Source of the DNA: Affinundibacterium amnicola
GTDB taxonomy: Bacteria; Pseudomonadota; Gammaproteobacteria; Burkholderiales; Burkholderiaceae_D
Length of the DNA: 35,729 bases
NCBI RefSeq assembly: GCF_014284275.1
Contig: NZ_JACOFU010000013.1
Location: 1-35,729 of the forward strand
Direction: 5' to 3'
Under the pieces are notes generated by a model. It saw only the letters and a program-made list of their open reading frames with translations. It ran no database searches and had not been told where the DNA came from. Position numbers and translations under genes: made by a program. This document shows positions 24,254 to 33,842 of the stretch, piece after piece. Numbering within the stretch: position 1 is the first letter of the stretch; each line of letters begins with the position of its first letter.

Positions 24254-25000
24254 TCAACTACGCTGAATGGACAAAGGGCCAAAACCCTGACACATCGGCA
24301 TCATTTCAATGTAATTGATATTCACATGCGCCGGTAGCGCCGCAATCCAATAAGCAGTTTCCGCGATATCTGTTGCGGTTAATGGTTGTGTACCCTGATA
24401 TACCTTCGCTGCGGCGGCATCGTCGCCTTTCAAACGTACATTTGAAAATTCAGTACCGCCACATAGGCCTGGCGCGATATTCGTCGCTCGTACGCCAGTA
24501 CCGATTAAATCCGCCCGCAAATTCAACGTAAATTGATCAACAAAGGCTTTCGTCGCGCCATAAACATTTCCCCCCGGATAGGCAGTTGATCCGGCTATTG
24601 ATCCAATATTTAAAATCACGCCATTTTTACGCGCGACAAAATGCGGGAGTAGCGCATGCGTCATTCGCACTAATCCCTTATTATTGGTATCTATCATGGT
24701 TTCCCAATCGTCGAGACTGGCTGTTTGCGCTGAAGCTAGACCCAATGCTAAGCCTGCGTTATTGATTAGCACATCAATGTCCCGCCATTCATCTGGCAAA
24801 TTTTGCAACATCGCTGCAATTGAGGCTTTATCGGTAACATCTAGTTGGGTTGCCAACAAAGCCTGCCCCAACTCCAACTGTAATTGTTGCAGGCGTTCCA
24901 AACGGCGTGCGGCTGCAATCACGCGATGCCCTTGTTGCACAAACTTACGCGCCATTGCTTCACCAAATCCTGAACTTGCGCCTGTAATCAGTACCAACAT
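24254..25000 (-). CDS. ydfG: NADP-dependent short-chain dehydrogenase YdfG-like (3-hydroxy acid dehydrogenase)
   Basis: The 248-residue SDR is exactly the length of E. coli YdfG and very similar in motifs: TGASSGFG cofactor loop (6-13), NNAG (80-83), catalytic Ser134, Tyr147 and Lys151, GLCGGTEFSNVRLKGDD, and LPAHVNINYIEMMP near the end. YdfG oxidises L-allo-threonine and serine-type 3-hydroxy acids and reduces malonic semialdehyde. The start at 25000 has AAAGG 8 nt upstream. It is the first gene of the strand run leading into ybgC (53 bp gap), so it may share the tol-pal transcript. Its link to the envelope operon is unclear. Confidence 0.9.
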   Translation of the reverse strand: MLVLITGASSGFGEAMARKFVQQGHRVIAAARRLERLQQLQLELGQALLATQLDVTDKASIAAMLQNLPDEWRDIDVLINNAGLALGLASAQTASLDDWETMIDTNNKGLVRMTHALLPHFVARKNGVILNIGSIAGSTAYPGGNVYGATKAFVDQFTLNLRADLIGTGVRATNIAPGLCGGTEFSNVRLKGDDAAAAKVYQGTQPLTATDIAETAYWIAALPAHVNINYIEMMPMCQGFGPLSIQRS

Positions 25001-25323
25001 ATTTATTGCCTTTAGCATTCAACGATAAAACCGCATTTTAAAGCTTTTTAAGTAGCTCAGCTTTGTCGTATGGCAGGACGGCGTTTTTAAAATTGGTTTA
25101 CTCAACGCCCTTCAATCATTTCTCCTGTACTTGTAGCACTTTTCTTATCATTTCACTTTTAACCGATTGTTGAATTTGAACTCCTATGTCGACACCTGAA
25201 CAAACAAATTAGTCAGGAAACCTCGAACTGTACTGGTTCTTAGCACTAAAACAAAACAAAGTTAGCGCTCACAAATCTTGCCATTTATACTCGATCTGAA
25301 AGCTGTATTTACCTTTAGGTAAC
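25001..25323. other. Divergent intergenic region between ydfG and glyA promoters
   Basis: This AT-rich DNA should carry the ydfG/tol operon promoter on the minus strand, but I found no convincing -35/-10 pair. No credible ORF, tRNA or repeat is seen here. Confidence 0.5.
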
Positions 25324-25352
25324 TTGCTGAAACACCCCTATTGACGTAAAAT
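25324..25352 (+). promoter_or_regulatory. Predicted glyA promoter
   Basis: TTGCTG (25324-25329) and TAAAAT (25347-25352) are separated by 17 bp, giving 4/6 and 5/6 consensus matches. Transcription would start near 25359 and leave a leader of about 240 nt before glyA. Confidence 0.5.
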
Positions 25353-25367
25353 TCGGGCACCATTTTG

Positions 25368-25531
25368 TCTCACGCGACTGGCGAAAATGTAGCAATTTTT
25401 TATCCAAAGATTGTTTGCAGAAGATGGAGTTCCATCATGAAGCGTGAGATTTGCAGAGTCAAAGATGTCGATTCTGGCCGCACGCCTGGGTATCCCGATG
25501 GTAAAAGTGATTGAGACTTGTATCCACAAGT
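25368..25531 (+). promoter_or_regulatory. Candidate structured 5' leader of glyA
   Basis: TCTCACGC (25368-25375) is complementary to GCGTGAGA (25442-25449), closing a loop that contains a small hairpin ATGGA-TCCAT around a Shine-Dalgarno and ATG. A further perfect stem ACTTGT/ACAAGT with a 4-nt loop lies at 25516-25531. The layout resembles an attenuator or riboswitch, but I recognise no known class and no T-tract terminator. Confidence 0.35.
25437..25514 (+). CDS. Possible 25-codon leader peptide upstream of glyA
   Basis: An ATG at 25437 with GGAG 8 nt upstream opens a 25-codon frame beginning [10 protein letters not shown] and stopping at TGA 25512-25514, 85 bp before glyA. It has no run of Gly or Ser codons as expected for classical attenuation. 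It may be a real upstream ORF or chance. Confidence 0.3.
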   Translation: MKREICRVKDVDSGRTPGYPDGKSD

Positions 25532-25599
25532 TGGCGCATTTTTACAGATCAGTCCCAATCCAATTTTTCATTTTTTACGCTTTTTTCTACAGGAAACCC

Positions 25600-26847
25600 A
25601 TGTTCTCCAAGAATCATACTCTCGCTAATATCGATCCAGAATTGCTCGCCGCGATTCAAGCCGAAAACGTTCGTCAACAAGAACATATCGAGTTGATCGC
25701 CTCTGAAAACTATACATCACCAGCCGTGATGGAAGCACAAGGCTCCCAACTGACTAACAAGTATGCTGAAGGCTATCCAGGCAAACGTTACTACGGTGGC
25801 TGTGAGCACGTGGATGTCGTTGAGCAATTAGCGATCGATCGCCTGAAACAAATCTTCGGCGCAGAAGCTGCTAACGTACAGCCAAATTCTGGTTCACAAG
25901 CGAATCAAGGCGTATTCTTCGCAGTCTTAAAACCAGGCGATACCATCATGGGTATGTCCTTGGCAGAAGGCGGTCACTTGACGCATGGTATGCCTTTGAA
26001 CATGTCGGGCAAATGGTTCAACGTGGTGTCTTATGGCTTGAACGACAAAGAAGAAATCGACTACGAAGCCATGGAACGTCTGGCACGTGAAAGCAAACCA
26101 AAATTGATTATCGCTGGAGCATCCGCCTACTCTTTGCGTATTGATTTCGAACGCTTCTCTAAAATCGCTAAAGAAGTTGGCGCTTATTTCATGGTCGACA
26201 TGGCACATTATGCTGGCCTGATCGCCGCTGGCGTTTATCCGAATCCAGTACCCTTTGCTGATTTCGTCACATCAACGACGCACAAATCATTGCGCGGCCC
26301 ACGTGGCGGTATCATTTTGATGAAAGCCGAACATGAGAAGATCATCAACTCTGCAATCTTCCCAGGCTTACAAGGTGGTCCTTTGATGCACGTGATTGCC
26401 GGTAAAGCGGTAGCGTTCAAAGAAGCTTTGAATCCAGAATTCAAATCCTACCAAGAACAAGTAGTAAAAAATGCCGATGCGTTGGCAAAAACCTTGATCG
26501 AACGCGGTTTACGTATTATCTCTGGACGTACAGAATCCCATGTCATGCTGGTCGATTTACGTTCCAAAAATATCACAGGTAAAGCCGCTGAAGCGGTATT
26601 GGGTTCTGCACATATCACATGCAATAAGAACTCTATTCCAAATGATCCAGAAAAACCATTCGTCACCTCTGGTATCCGTTTAGGTAGCCCAGCATTGACC
26701 ACGCGTGGCTTCAAAGAAGCAGAAGCGATCAAGATCGGTCACTTGGTAGCGGATGTTTTAGATAATCCTAACGATGCTGCGACAATTGAACGTGTGAAAG
26801 CAGAAGTAAAGAAACTAACCTCTGCCTTCCCAGTTTATGGCAACTAA
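25600..26847 (+). CDS. glyA: Serine hydroxymethyltransferase
   Basis: The 415-residue PLP enzyme interconverts serine and glycine with tetrahydrofolate, supplying one-carbon units. Visible signatures include [33 protein letters not shown], the cofactor Asp in VDMAHYAGL (Asp200), and Lys229 in [13 protein letters not shown], which forms the Schiff base. AGGAAA sits directly before the ATG at 25600. A longer open frame from 25444 is rejected because the family starts near [12 protein letters not shown]. It is the only forward-strand gene besides nrdR and ends at a strong terminator. Confidence 0.98.
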   Translation: MFSKNHTLANIDPELLAAIQAENVRQQEHIELIASENYTSPAVMEAQGSQLTNKYAEGYPGKRYYGGCEHVDVVEQLAIDRLKQIFGAEAANVQPNSGSQANQGVFFAVLKPGDTIMGMSLAEGGHLTHGMPLNMSGKWFNVVSYGLNDKEEIDYEAMERLARESKPKLIIAGASAYSLRIDFERFSKIAKEVGAYFMVDMAHYAGLIAAGVYPNPVPFADFVTSTTHKSLRGPRGGIILMKAEHEKIINSAIFPGLQGGPLMHVIAGKAVAFKEALNPEFKSYQEQVVKNADALAKTLIERGLRIISGRTESHVMLVDLRSKNITGKAAEAVLGSAHITCNKNSIPNDPEKPFVTSGIRLGSPALTTRGFKEAEAIKIGHLVADVLDNPNDAATIERVKAEVKKLTSAFPVYGN

Positions 26848-26864
26848 TTAAGCCGCATAAAACG

Positions 26865-26893
26865 AAAAGCCACTTTCCGAAGTGGCTTTTTTT
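26865..26893 (+). terminator. Intrinsic terminator of glyA
   Basis: AAAAGCCACTT (26865-26875) and AAGTGGCTTTT (26880-26890) form a perfect stem with the stable loop TCCG, followed by more T. It begins 18 bp after the glyA stop codon, so nrdR needs its own promoter. Confidence 0.92.
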
Positions 26894-27054
26894 ATGCCTA
26901 TTCCAACAAATATCGTACCAAATTGGACTCAATCAAGCATAATTAGCATCGAAATTTGATCATACGAAAAAGCCGTCCCCCTAAAGCAAGAATTAAAATA
27001 GTAACGCTATCCTATGTATAACGAGACAAATCAAATGCGGACAAGAGAAATTTT

Positions 27055-27507
27055 ATGAAGTGTCCTTACTGTCATCATGTTGACACGCAAGTGATCGACA
27101 CCAGAATATCTGAAGAAGGCGATAGCATACGTCGTCGTCGTCGTTGCGCGAGCTGCGACAAACGCTTCACGACCTATGAACGAATAGAATTAGCGATGCC
27201 TGTCATCGTCAAGAAAAATGGCAGTAGATCGGAATACGAATCGTCAAAATTACGCGCTAGCCTGATGTTGGCATTGCGAAAACGACCGGTATCTGCGGAA
27301 GCGGTCGATACGGCAATTCAGCATATTGAGGAGAAATTACTTGCAAGTGGTGAGCGAGAAATTATTTCAGGCCAGCTCGGTGAACTGGTAATGCGTGAAT
27401 TGAAGCGCTTGGACAAAATTGCGTACATCCGTTTCGCTTCAGTTTATAAGAGTTTTGAAGATGTGTCGGAGTTTGTTGAAGCGATACAGGAAATAAAAAA
27501 GAAATAG
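27055..27507 (+). CDS. nrdR: Transcriptional repressor NrdR
   Basis: The 150-residue protein has an N-terminal zinc ribbon (Cys3, Cys6, Cys31, Cys34) followed by an ATP-cone domain (about 48-138: [21 protein letters not shown]). It senses ATP/dATP and represses ribonucleotide reductase genes through NrdR boxes. The glyA-nrdR order is common in Betaproteobacteria. No nrd gene or obvious NrdR box lies in the window. Position 3 Cys fixes the start at 27055. Confidence 0.97.
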   Translation: MKCPYCHHVDTQVIDTRISEEGDSIRRRRRCASCDKRFTTYERIELAMPVIVKKNGSRSEYESSKLRASLMLALRKRPVSAEAVDTAIQHIEEKLLASGEREIISGQLGELVMRELKRLDKIAYIRFASVYKSFEDVSEFVEAIQEIKKK

Positions 27508-27557
27508 TAAAACTTAAGAAACCACTAACTACAGAAATACAACTTATACAAACACAA

Positions 27558-27602
27558 AAAAATAAGCTTCATTTCTACCTCAGAGAAACAAAGCTTATTT
27601 TT
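27558..27602. terminator. Bidirectional terminator between nrdR and pilE
   Basis: AAAAATAAGCTT (27558-27569) and AAGCTTATTTTT (27591-27602) are exact reverse complements. The 21-nt loop can pair further through TTTCT and AGAAA. A and T tracts on both arms suit termination of the converging nrdR and pil transcripts. Confidence 0.8.
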
Positions 27603-27610
27603 ATAAAGAT

Positions 27611-28081
27611 CTATTTCGACCAACAAGTGTCGCTTGTCATTCCGTCACTCAAAGTACCATCTGTGCCTCGTTGCCCTAAATGATTATAAGTTAAAGTTGC
27701 ACATGAATCACCAGCCATTAAATTAGTCGGAATTGCCTCAATCGCATAAGTTGTCACCGATCGTGCAGGCAACGCTCTAAAAGCAATATTATAATTAACC
27801 TTGGTACCTACTGCTCCTCTCGGAGAAACCAGATTCGGCAAAACTGGTGCCGTTGGAGTTGCACCAGCAGTTTGCAAATAAGAACTATTCTCCGTAAAAA
27901 AACGTTCCATATACTGGGCGTTTTCTAACATCAAAGCACGAACTTCAGATCGATTACTTCTACGTACATTTTCACGATAGCTCGGATAAGCAATTGCGCT
28001 AATAATCGAAATAATTGCAATCACGATCATTAATTCGACTAAGGTGAAACCTCGCATCTTTTTTTTGCCAGACTTCATCAT
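27611..28081 (-). CDS. pilE: Type IV pilus minor pilin PilE
   Basis: The 156-residue type IV prepilin has a basic leader ending in Gly, cleaved before FTLVELMIVIAIISIISAIAYPSY, with Glu5 of the mature protein present. Two Cys in the C-terminal D-region (SCATL and DTCWSK) probably form the usual disulphide loop. PilE is a minor pilin near the priming complex in Pseudomonas-type pili. AAGGA lies 5 nt before the start. It is the last gene of the cluster, 35 bp after pilY1. It could also be called a ComP/major-like pilin, but position favours minor PilE. Confidence 0.9.
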   Translation of the reverse strand: MMKSGKKKMRGFTLVELMIVIAIISIISAIAYPSYRENVRRSNRSEVRALMLENAQYMERFFTENSSYLQTAGATPTAPVLPNLVSPRGAVGTKVNYNIAFRALPARSVTTYAIEAIPTNLMAGDSCATLTYNHLGQRGTDGTLSDGMTSDTCWSK

Positions 28082-28116
28082 AAAAATCCTTACATATTAA
28101 ATTTTATAAACGGCAT

Positions 28117-31100
28117 TTATTGCCTACCAATCAACTGTCGCCATAAACGTGTCGTTGGAATTGCATCAGACAATTGTAAATCTGAACCAGCCCCACCTGA
28201 GGGCACTGTTCCAGTCCTAGCATCGGCTTGAAAAACTTTTACTTTACGATTACCAAGCCGAACAATTGTAGTGCCGAATGTTGCGCTGGTTTGTCTACCG
28301 CTAACCATCGTATCTGAACTATTAACTACCCCGTCACCATTTGTATCTATCGACTTATAACCTAAAGCACCACCATTGAGTGGACTAATCTGTAGAGTTG
28401 TTGATAGCGCATCAACAACACATAAATCAGCACTATTGCCAGGAATTAAACTTGTAAAAAATATTTGATCTTCAAGCACAATTGGATCAGTTACTATCCG
28501 CTCACCGTTTCTGACTTTCAATGTGATGAACCATCCTCGTTTAGTCGCCCAACTCACAGAATTTTTAGAGACTTTATAGTAAATTCCTGTTTGGGTAAGT
28601 GTTTGCTCGACCAATTGCGCTTGAGTGACGACAGTCGGCGTAGTCTTATCCCAGATACCATACAAGGTTTCCTTATCCGTTGTAGAAGAGTCTGTGTCTT
28701 CAAAAATCTTTCCAGTCCCAAACACCACCATAAACCCACCATCTGGATGTGGAAATAATTGTGGTTGTGTTGTAATTGGTTGATTTCGACCTGAATCTAC
28801 AGCGGCAAACAAAGGCGTAGCACTACCAAATGCTAATCCAGGATCAGTAACCAAAGACGGAACGGTACCAGTCGTGACGAAATCGAACTTCCACATATTA
28901 CCTTGCCTGTCTCCAGCATAAGCAGCCTTTATTGTCGAGTCTGCGTTCAATAACAATTTAGGCGTTGAAAGGCCATTTGGCGTACCTGCTCCACCAATAC
29001 CTGTATCGATTTTTTCGATAATATTTCCAGTCTTTAAGTCAACTACATACAAGACCGCTTTTTGATTGGTGCTTTCAAAGCCATTTCCAAAAATGGCCAC
29101 CCATCGACCATCACGCATCACGCCAATTTGCGCAACACCTATCGTATAGCCTAGATCATTATCAACGCTTGGCGTTGATGAATTCAATTCCCACAGAACA
29201 TTTTCTTTTTCAAATGTGGTTGGATTTGTGACGTCTAGTGCAAATACAGATTTACCACCAGCACCTGTTGTTCCAACTAATACCGTCCGCCAGGGTGTGG
29301 AACCTGAACCAATCGCTGCGTCGGCAATCATAGGCGTTCCGTCCACATAAAAGCGATGCACATAATTAGGTTTTGCCAACTCATGTAAGTTTGGTACTAC
29401 AGCCCTAGGCACATAAGCAAACCTCTCCGTACCTCCAGATAAGGACTTAGTTGCATCGAATGCATGCAACATGCCGTCATTACTACCAACATATACAGTT
29501 GGCACACGGGACTTTTTCACATTCAAAAATTGGGTATAAGAAGTCTTTCCATTAATATCTGTCGGTAAAAAGATATATCCCCCATCCCTGCCTTCTTTAA
29601 CATACTGCGGATCAGAATTCACCAAGTCTCCTAACAGCACCTTACGAGCACGGAACGGAATGGTCTCTTTTGACTTCTCACCGCGGATGTAATTAACAAT
29701 GTCACTCCCTGAGACAGTATACGCAGGTGCATAAGCCGCCGCAGCAGTATTCAATATTCCCTGTTCTGTGGAGGTCAAATTGCCATAGTTAAACTCGGTA
29801 CCACCTTTACCATTCGAATTCACAGTCACAATTTTACGTGATGCAGGTACTGGTATTTTATTATCTGTATCCCAATCATTAGGTGTAATAATGTTTCCTG
29901 TTGTCTCATTAACAGACTTCTGCTCCAACCTTCCAGACCAATCTGCTGTCTGATAAGTCGATGTATATAGTTTCAAACCAACATCTAAAGTATTTTTAGA
30001 GGTTGCAACTGCGGCAGCATCACCAGATCGAGCTGCAATCTCATTTAATGCATCATTCAGTGCATCAGAAAAAGCCTGCGGATTACCAGCGTTAAAATAC
30101 CTACCTCTCGAATTTAATGCCGCATGCCATAAATCATCAACCTGATTTGAGGCAGCAGTCGGCCAACTTTTCGTTCCAGCAGTCAATGCAGGCAAATCGG
30201 TGGCTGGATCCAAAGACCCACTAACACCAAGACCGACTGTGTATTGAACTAAATGCTGCCAAAATGCAGGATTCGTTCCGTCCCTAGAAGGTGGAACATT
30301 TTTCTTAGCCTGAGGCCAGTCAGATCGCAAATCGTTAACCCAGTAATACATAGCGATATCAGCCAAGGTATCACCTTCGCCATCCTTATACGGATTAGCT
30401 GCGACATACCGATAAGTTGCTCCGCTTGAGCTTGTGTGTGTTGATCCGTCTTTACCATCCCAATCACCAGTCCGTCCTGAACCAGCTGCACTACCATTCC
30501 AATAGCCATCCGTCATCAAAATATTATAATTTTGTCTGCAACTCAACTGATCTGAGGTTGGTCCAACGTTATATTTTGTCTGCCATGGGCCTGTAATGGT
30601 GCGATTCATAAAATACTGACCAATGTCATCAACGGCTTTTCTTAGTGGAGTACCTGCAGCAGGAACTTTTCTTTGATACAAGGTGGTTAAAAAATTCTTT
30701 TTATTTGTTACACCAAAATCATCGGACACATTGGAAACTTTGGTTCCTGAAGTGTTGATCGTGCCAAAACCAACACGTAAAGTCGATGCTTGATTCGCAA
30801 ATGCACGACCACTGCCTGCACGTGCAGTTAACATACGTGACCGATAATATTGAAACCAATTTGCAAAATTTTGAATTTCTTCATTAAATGTACAAATGTT
30901 AGCCGCACAATCTGATCGAGTTGCGGCTTTCGCCGCCAACGACATTCCCGATTTAATTTCAACTCGTTTAAAACAACTAAGCTGACTTGTTGTGCAACTT
31001 GGCAACTGATCTGGATTATATTGAAAATAAGTTGCTGGATAAAATGACGTCTTTGAAGTGCTATTGATTGTCCATGTAGGAGAAGTCGTTGTGCCATTCG

Positions 31101-31716
31101 CGGCATCGTTAAGCCACGCATTTGAATGTATTCCACGCGATTGATCCAATGTAAGATTTAGCGTATCTGTAGCCATGCCAGCAGTTGGGACAGGATTGTA
31201 TTTTGCTGCCGCGGGATTAGCATTCGGCATAGGATTACCATATGGATTTGTCAACGTGATAGAGGCGATATCTATCCATGGATCATATCTAACGTTAGGG
31301 TCGTAATAAACTTTATTGGTTTCCGCAGAGCGCCAACGTGCTACTGTTATATTGTCAGAAAACCCAACAACAGTCTCATTTGTTGTCCCGTAATTTCCAT
31401 CTCCATTAATGTTATACACATTGTCTGGCGCTGGAAACACACGCACTACCCAGCAAGATGATCCGCAATACTTGGTGTTATCAGTACGAGAGCCATCTAA
31501 CGAACTATTCCCAGTTGGCGTCAAGGAGTCTGGCATCACCTCGAACATCATCGAACCAGAGTCATCTAAGGTGTAAAAGACATTTGGAGGCACATTCGCC
31601 TTGACCAACGGAGGCAAATTTGAGATCGCCGCCCAAGTCGGGAATGGCAGCATTACTTGTGCTAACACAAGCAATTGCACCAAAAATGTCGACATTCGTG
31701 ATTTTCTAGTGAACAT
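28117..31716 (-). CDS. pilY1: Type IV pilus tip adhesin/assembly protein PilY1
   Basis: The 1199-residue exported protein has a signal peptide (cleavage near TWAA, residue 30). An N-terminal von Willebrand A-like domain carries a MIDAS-type DDSGSM motif at residues 51-56. The C-terminal PilY1 beta-propeller (about 640-1060: VYVGSNDGMLHAFDA, YVPRAVVPNLHEL, MWKFDFVTTG) is the family hallmark. An EF-hand-like loop DTNGDGVVNSSD near 1124-1135 may bind calcium, and there are several Cys. PilY1 sits at the pilus tip with minor pilins and mediates adhesion, calcium-dependent retraction control and surface sensing. GAGG precedes the start. It lies 12 bp after pilX. Confidence 0.95.
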   Translation of the reverse strand: MFTRKSRMSTFLVQLLVLAQVMLPFPTWAAISNLPPLVKANVPPNVFYTLDDSGSMMFEVMPDSLTPTGNSSLDGSRTDNTKYCGSSCWVVRVFPAPDNVYNINGDGNYGTTNETVVGFSDNITVARWRSAETNKVYYDPNVRYDPWIDIASITLTNPYGNPMPNANPAAAKYNPVPTAGMATDTLNLTLDQSRGIHSNAWLNDAANGTTTSPTWTINSTSKTSFYPATYFQYNPDQLPSCTTSQLSCFKRVEIKSGMSLAAKAATRSDCAANICTFNEEIQNFANWFQYYRSRMLTARAGSGRAFANQASTLRVGFGTINTSGTKVSNVSDDFGVTNKKNFLTTLYQRKVPAAGTPLRKAVDDIGQYFMNRTITGPWQTKYNVGPTSDQLSCRQNYNILMTDGYWNGSAAGSGRTGDWDGKDGSTHTSSSGATYRYVAANPYKDGEGDTLADIAMYYWVNDLRSDWPQAKKNVPPSRDGTNPAFWQHLVQYTVGLGVSGSLDPATDLPALTAGTKSWPTAASNQVDDLWHAALNSRGRYFNAGNPQAFSDALNDALNEIAARSGDAAAVATSKNTLDVGLKLYTSTYQTADWSGRLEQKSVNETTGNIITPNDWDTDNKIPVPASRKIVTVNSNGKGGTEFNYGNLTSTEQGILNTAAAAYAPAYTVSGSDIVNYIRGEKSKETIPFRARKVLLGDLVNSDPQYVKEGRDGGYIFLPTDINGKTSYTQFLNVKKSRVPTVYVGSNDGMLHAFDATKSLSGGTERFAYVPRAVVPNLHELAKPNYVHRFYVDGTPMIADAAIGSGSTPWRTVLVGTTGAGGKSVFALDVTNPTTFEKENVLWELNSSTPSVDNDLGYTIGVAQIGVMRDGRWVAIFGNGFESTNQKAVLYVVDLKTGNIIEKIDTGIGGAGTPNGLSTPKLLLNADSTIKAAYAGDRQGNMWKFDFVTTGTVPSLVTDPGLAFGSATPLFAAVDSGRNQPITTQPQLFPHPDGGFMVVFGTGKIFEDTDSSTTDKETLYGIWDKTTPTVVTQAQLVEQTLTQTGIYYKVSKNSVSWATKRGWFITLKVRNGERIVTDPIVLEDQIFFTSLIPGNSADLCVVDALSTTLQISPLNGGALGYKSIDTNGDGVVNSSDTMVSGRQTSATFGTTIVRLGNRKVKVFQADARTGTVPSGGAGSDLQLSDAIPTTRLWRQLIGRQ

Positions 31717-31728
31717 GATCTACCTCAA

Positions 31729-32289
31729 TTAATAATTGCCACAACGAATAACTTCTTGTAGCCAAACGACTGCAGTACCAGTACTACCAATTCCACGGGC
31801 TGTAATGACATAAGGATAAAACTGGTCCCCTGGATATTCTCCTCGGTTACTAGGGATTTCCCATCGTTCAATCATGCACTGCGGTTGCGTCGCGACATTT
31901 GGCACTGCATTAATCCCATTTAACCTTACGGCATTATTCGGCCCCCGTTCATTCCAATTGTCCATATTCGACCACTCAATTGGAAAATTAGCATTAACAT
32001 CGTCATCTCTATATGGCCTAGTGGGAGGAATAACCAAAACCGTCGCGCCGAGCTTCATTTTACATATTTCAGTATCGCCTGCAGCCAATTCAATATTACT
32101 TTCACAAAAACGTAAAGCTTTCTCCGCAGCATCAAATGCTAAATTTTGTGCTCTTAAATTGCCTGAAACCTTTTCATCCATTGTCGCTTTCTTGATCGCG
32201 GTCACGGCCAACATCGTCATAACGATCAAGAAAATCATACTAATTGCAAGCACAAAGCCCGCTTGTTTACGCCTTTTAACCATATTCAT
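31729..32289 (-). CDS. pilX: Type IV pilus minor pilin PilX
   Basis: The 186-residue prepilin has a basic leader (MNMVKRRKQAG) cleaved before FVLAISMIFLIVMTMLAVTA. The mature N-terminus lacks Glu5, as in the GspK-like subunits at the tip of pili and pseudopili. The body has several Cys. It overlaps the pilW stop by ATGA, so the two are translationally coupled. PilX bridges PilY1 to the other minor pilins. Confidence 0.9.
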   Translation of the reverse strand: MNMVKRRKQAGFVLAISMIFLIVMTMLAVTAIKKATMDEKVSGNLRAQNLAFDAAEKALRFCESNIELAAGDTEICKMKLGATVLVIPPTRPYRDDDVNANFPIEWSNMDNWNERGPNNAVRLNGINAVPNVATQPQCMIERWEIPSNRGEYPGDQFYPYVITARGIGSTGTAVVWLQEVIRCGNY

Positions 32290-33275
32290 GTAGCCCCCAC
32301 TGATCGATTACGAATCGCTACCGTTGTAGAAAATACGCCTCTTAACCGACGATCTGTCGCAACAACTTGGTTGCCAGTACAGTCGCGATAAGCTTGTTTT
32401 GCGGTGGTCAAATTATCATTAGCAGATCGAACGACAATGCATAAACGAACAGACACAACTCGATTCCACATGGCCGGATCTACCATCAAATCAGCAGTCA
32501 AAAACTGATTAATAGTTTGCGAATTAGCATCCGGATTTGTTTCCATTTCAAGTGCATCCGGATGCAACCCATAAGTAATTTTCATACTTTCGACATTCTC
32601 GGCTACAGGTTGTGCTGCGTTCACAAAAGGCGCATCTGGGGGCGTATTTCCATTGCCACGACAATACAACTCTGGGTTACCTGTGTTGGGATTATTTTGC
32701 ACAAAGAAACGATTTTCGACCCTAAAAAAACCTAGGCTACCACTACGACCCGGTATAGCCGGAATAGGAGGAGAAAGTATGATGTTTGCCCCTAAACAAT
32801 CAATTGGCAACGCCCCATTGAGTGCCACGATATTCTGATCTACATCGTACCGAACTAAAAAAGAATCCGATGTCGTACCTGGTTGACACCCTATCCCCAT
32901 TATACTTGCCCCCGTATCAATAAATCCATTTGCACACCCACGAATCGCATTTTCAGCAATTCCAGATCCAAGATTTGCATACGTCGTATACAGTGCTGGT
33001 TCCGGTACGTTCCCGGGACCTGAAGATGACTCTAAAGGCTTCAACATGGCCCCATAGCCAGCCATACGAATATGAAGCGCCATCATGTTTAAAGCCAAAC
33101 GACCTTCTTCGTCCAATCGAGTCTTATCATCATTCGCCCGAAACGTTTGCCGATTTCCAATAAACAATGAAGAAACAGCTATCAATATCACCATACCGAT
33201 AGTAAGCGCGATCATAATTTCAACTAACGAACGCCCTCGCGCATTTGGCTTCTTCATATAAAATACGGCAGTCAT
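32286..33275 (-). CDS. pilW: Type IV pilus minor pilin PilW
   Basis: The 329-residue prepilin is cleaved after a Gly before RSLVEIMIALTIGMVILIAVSS, with Arg rather than Phe or Met at mature position 1 and Glu at position 5. The length and C-terminal Cys pattern fit PilW, a GspJ-like minor pilin in the priming complex. GAGG lies 8 nt before the chosen ATG. It overlaps pilV and pilX through ATGA junctions at both ends. Confidence 0.9.
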   Translation of the reverse strand: MTAVFYMKKPNARGRSLVEIMIALTIGMVILIAVSSLFIGNRQTFRANDDKTRLDEEGRLALNMMALHIRMAGYGAMLKPLESSSGPGNVPEPALYTTYANLGSGIAENAIRGCANGFIDTGASIMGIGCQPGTTSDSFLVRYDVDQNIVALNGALPIDCLGANIILSPPIPAIPGRSGSLGFFRVENRFFVQNNPNTGNPELYCRGNGNTPPDAPFVNAAQPVAENVESMKITYGLHPDALEMETNPDANSQTINQFLTADLMVDPAMWNRVVSVRLCIVVRSANDNLTTAKQAYRDCTGNQVVATDRRLRGVFSTTVAIRNRSVGAT

Positions 33276-33829
33276 ATAGAAAACCTCAAATTAAAACATC
33301 TCACACCAATTGGCGCACGAGCAGCAGGAGGGCAATTCGCGTCAAGCGCAGTTAAAGTTTGCTCCTTCCACATCACCGTTACATCGAATGTTGAACTCGC
33401 ACTTCCAGGCACCGGCACTATCATGCCTGTACCATCCACTAATCTTTGCTGCAGAGAGCGCAGCCACTCTTGTACATCATTGGCAGCAATTTTTCCCGTA
33501 TCACATATACTCGCTTTGCAGTTATGTGGAGGATTATGTGTCGCGCTGTAACTTACTGAATACTCATCATTAAAGGTGTATTTAAGCTCATTAGCTGCTC
33601 TAAATAAAGCCAGATTATCGATGCTTTTAGGCATAAGCCAATTGCTACGCATACGTTCAGCAATGTCATACGATGCTTGTGTCGCTTCAGAACGCTGACT
33701 AGCCGTCTTCTGAAATTTCATAGCATTAATCTGTAAGCTGGCTAATCCTAACAATCCAATAGCCATTACCAAAATGGACACCATAATTTCGATTAAGGTT
33801 GTACCACTTTGCTTCTCTTTAATTCGCAT
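33272..33829 (-). CDS. pilV: Type IV pilus minor pilin PilV
   Basis: The 185-residue prepilin has the leader MRIKEKQSG followed by TTLIEIMVSILVMAIGLLGLASLQ, including Glu5 and the IGLLGLA motif typical of PilV/GspI proteins. AGGAG sits 5 nt before the start. The gene overlaps pilW by ATGA and follows the fimU-like gene by 13 bp. Confidence 0.92.
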   Translation of the reverse strand: MRIKEKQSGTTLIEIMVSILVMAIGLLGLASLQINAMKFQKTASQRSEATQASYDIAERMRSNWLMPKSIDNLALFRAANELKYTFNDEYSVSYSATHNPPHNCKASICDTGKIAANDVQEWLRSLQQRLVDGTGMIVPVPGSASSTFDVTVMWKEQTLTALDANCPPAARAPIGVRCFNLRFSI

Positions 33830-33842
33830 ACCTAACTCCTAT

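Noticed and set aside
25444..25599. An N-terminal extension of 52 codons on glyA
   Set aside because: GlyA proteins start near [12 protein letters not shown], and AGGAAA precedes the ATG at 25600. The extension lacks similarity.
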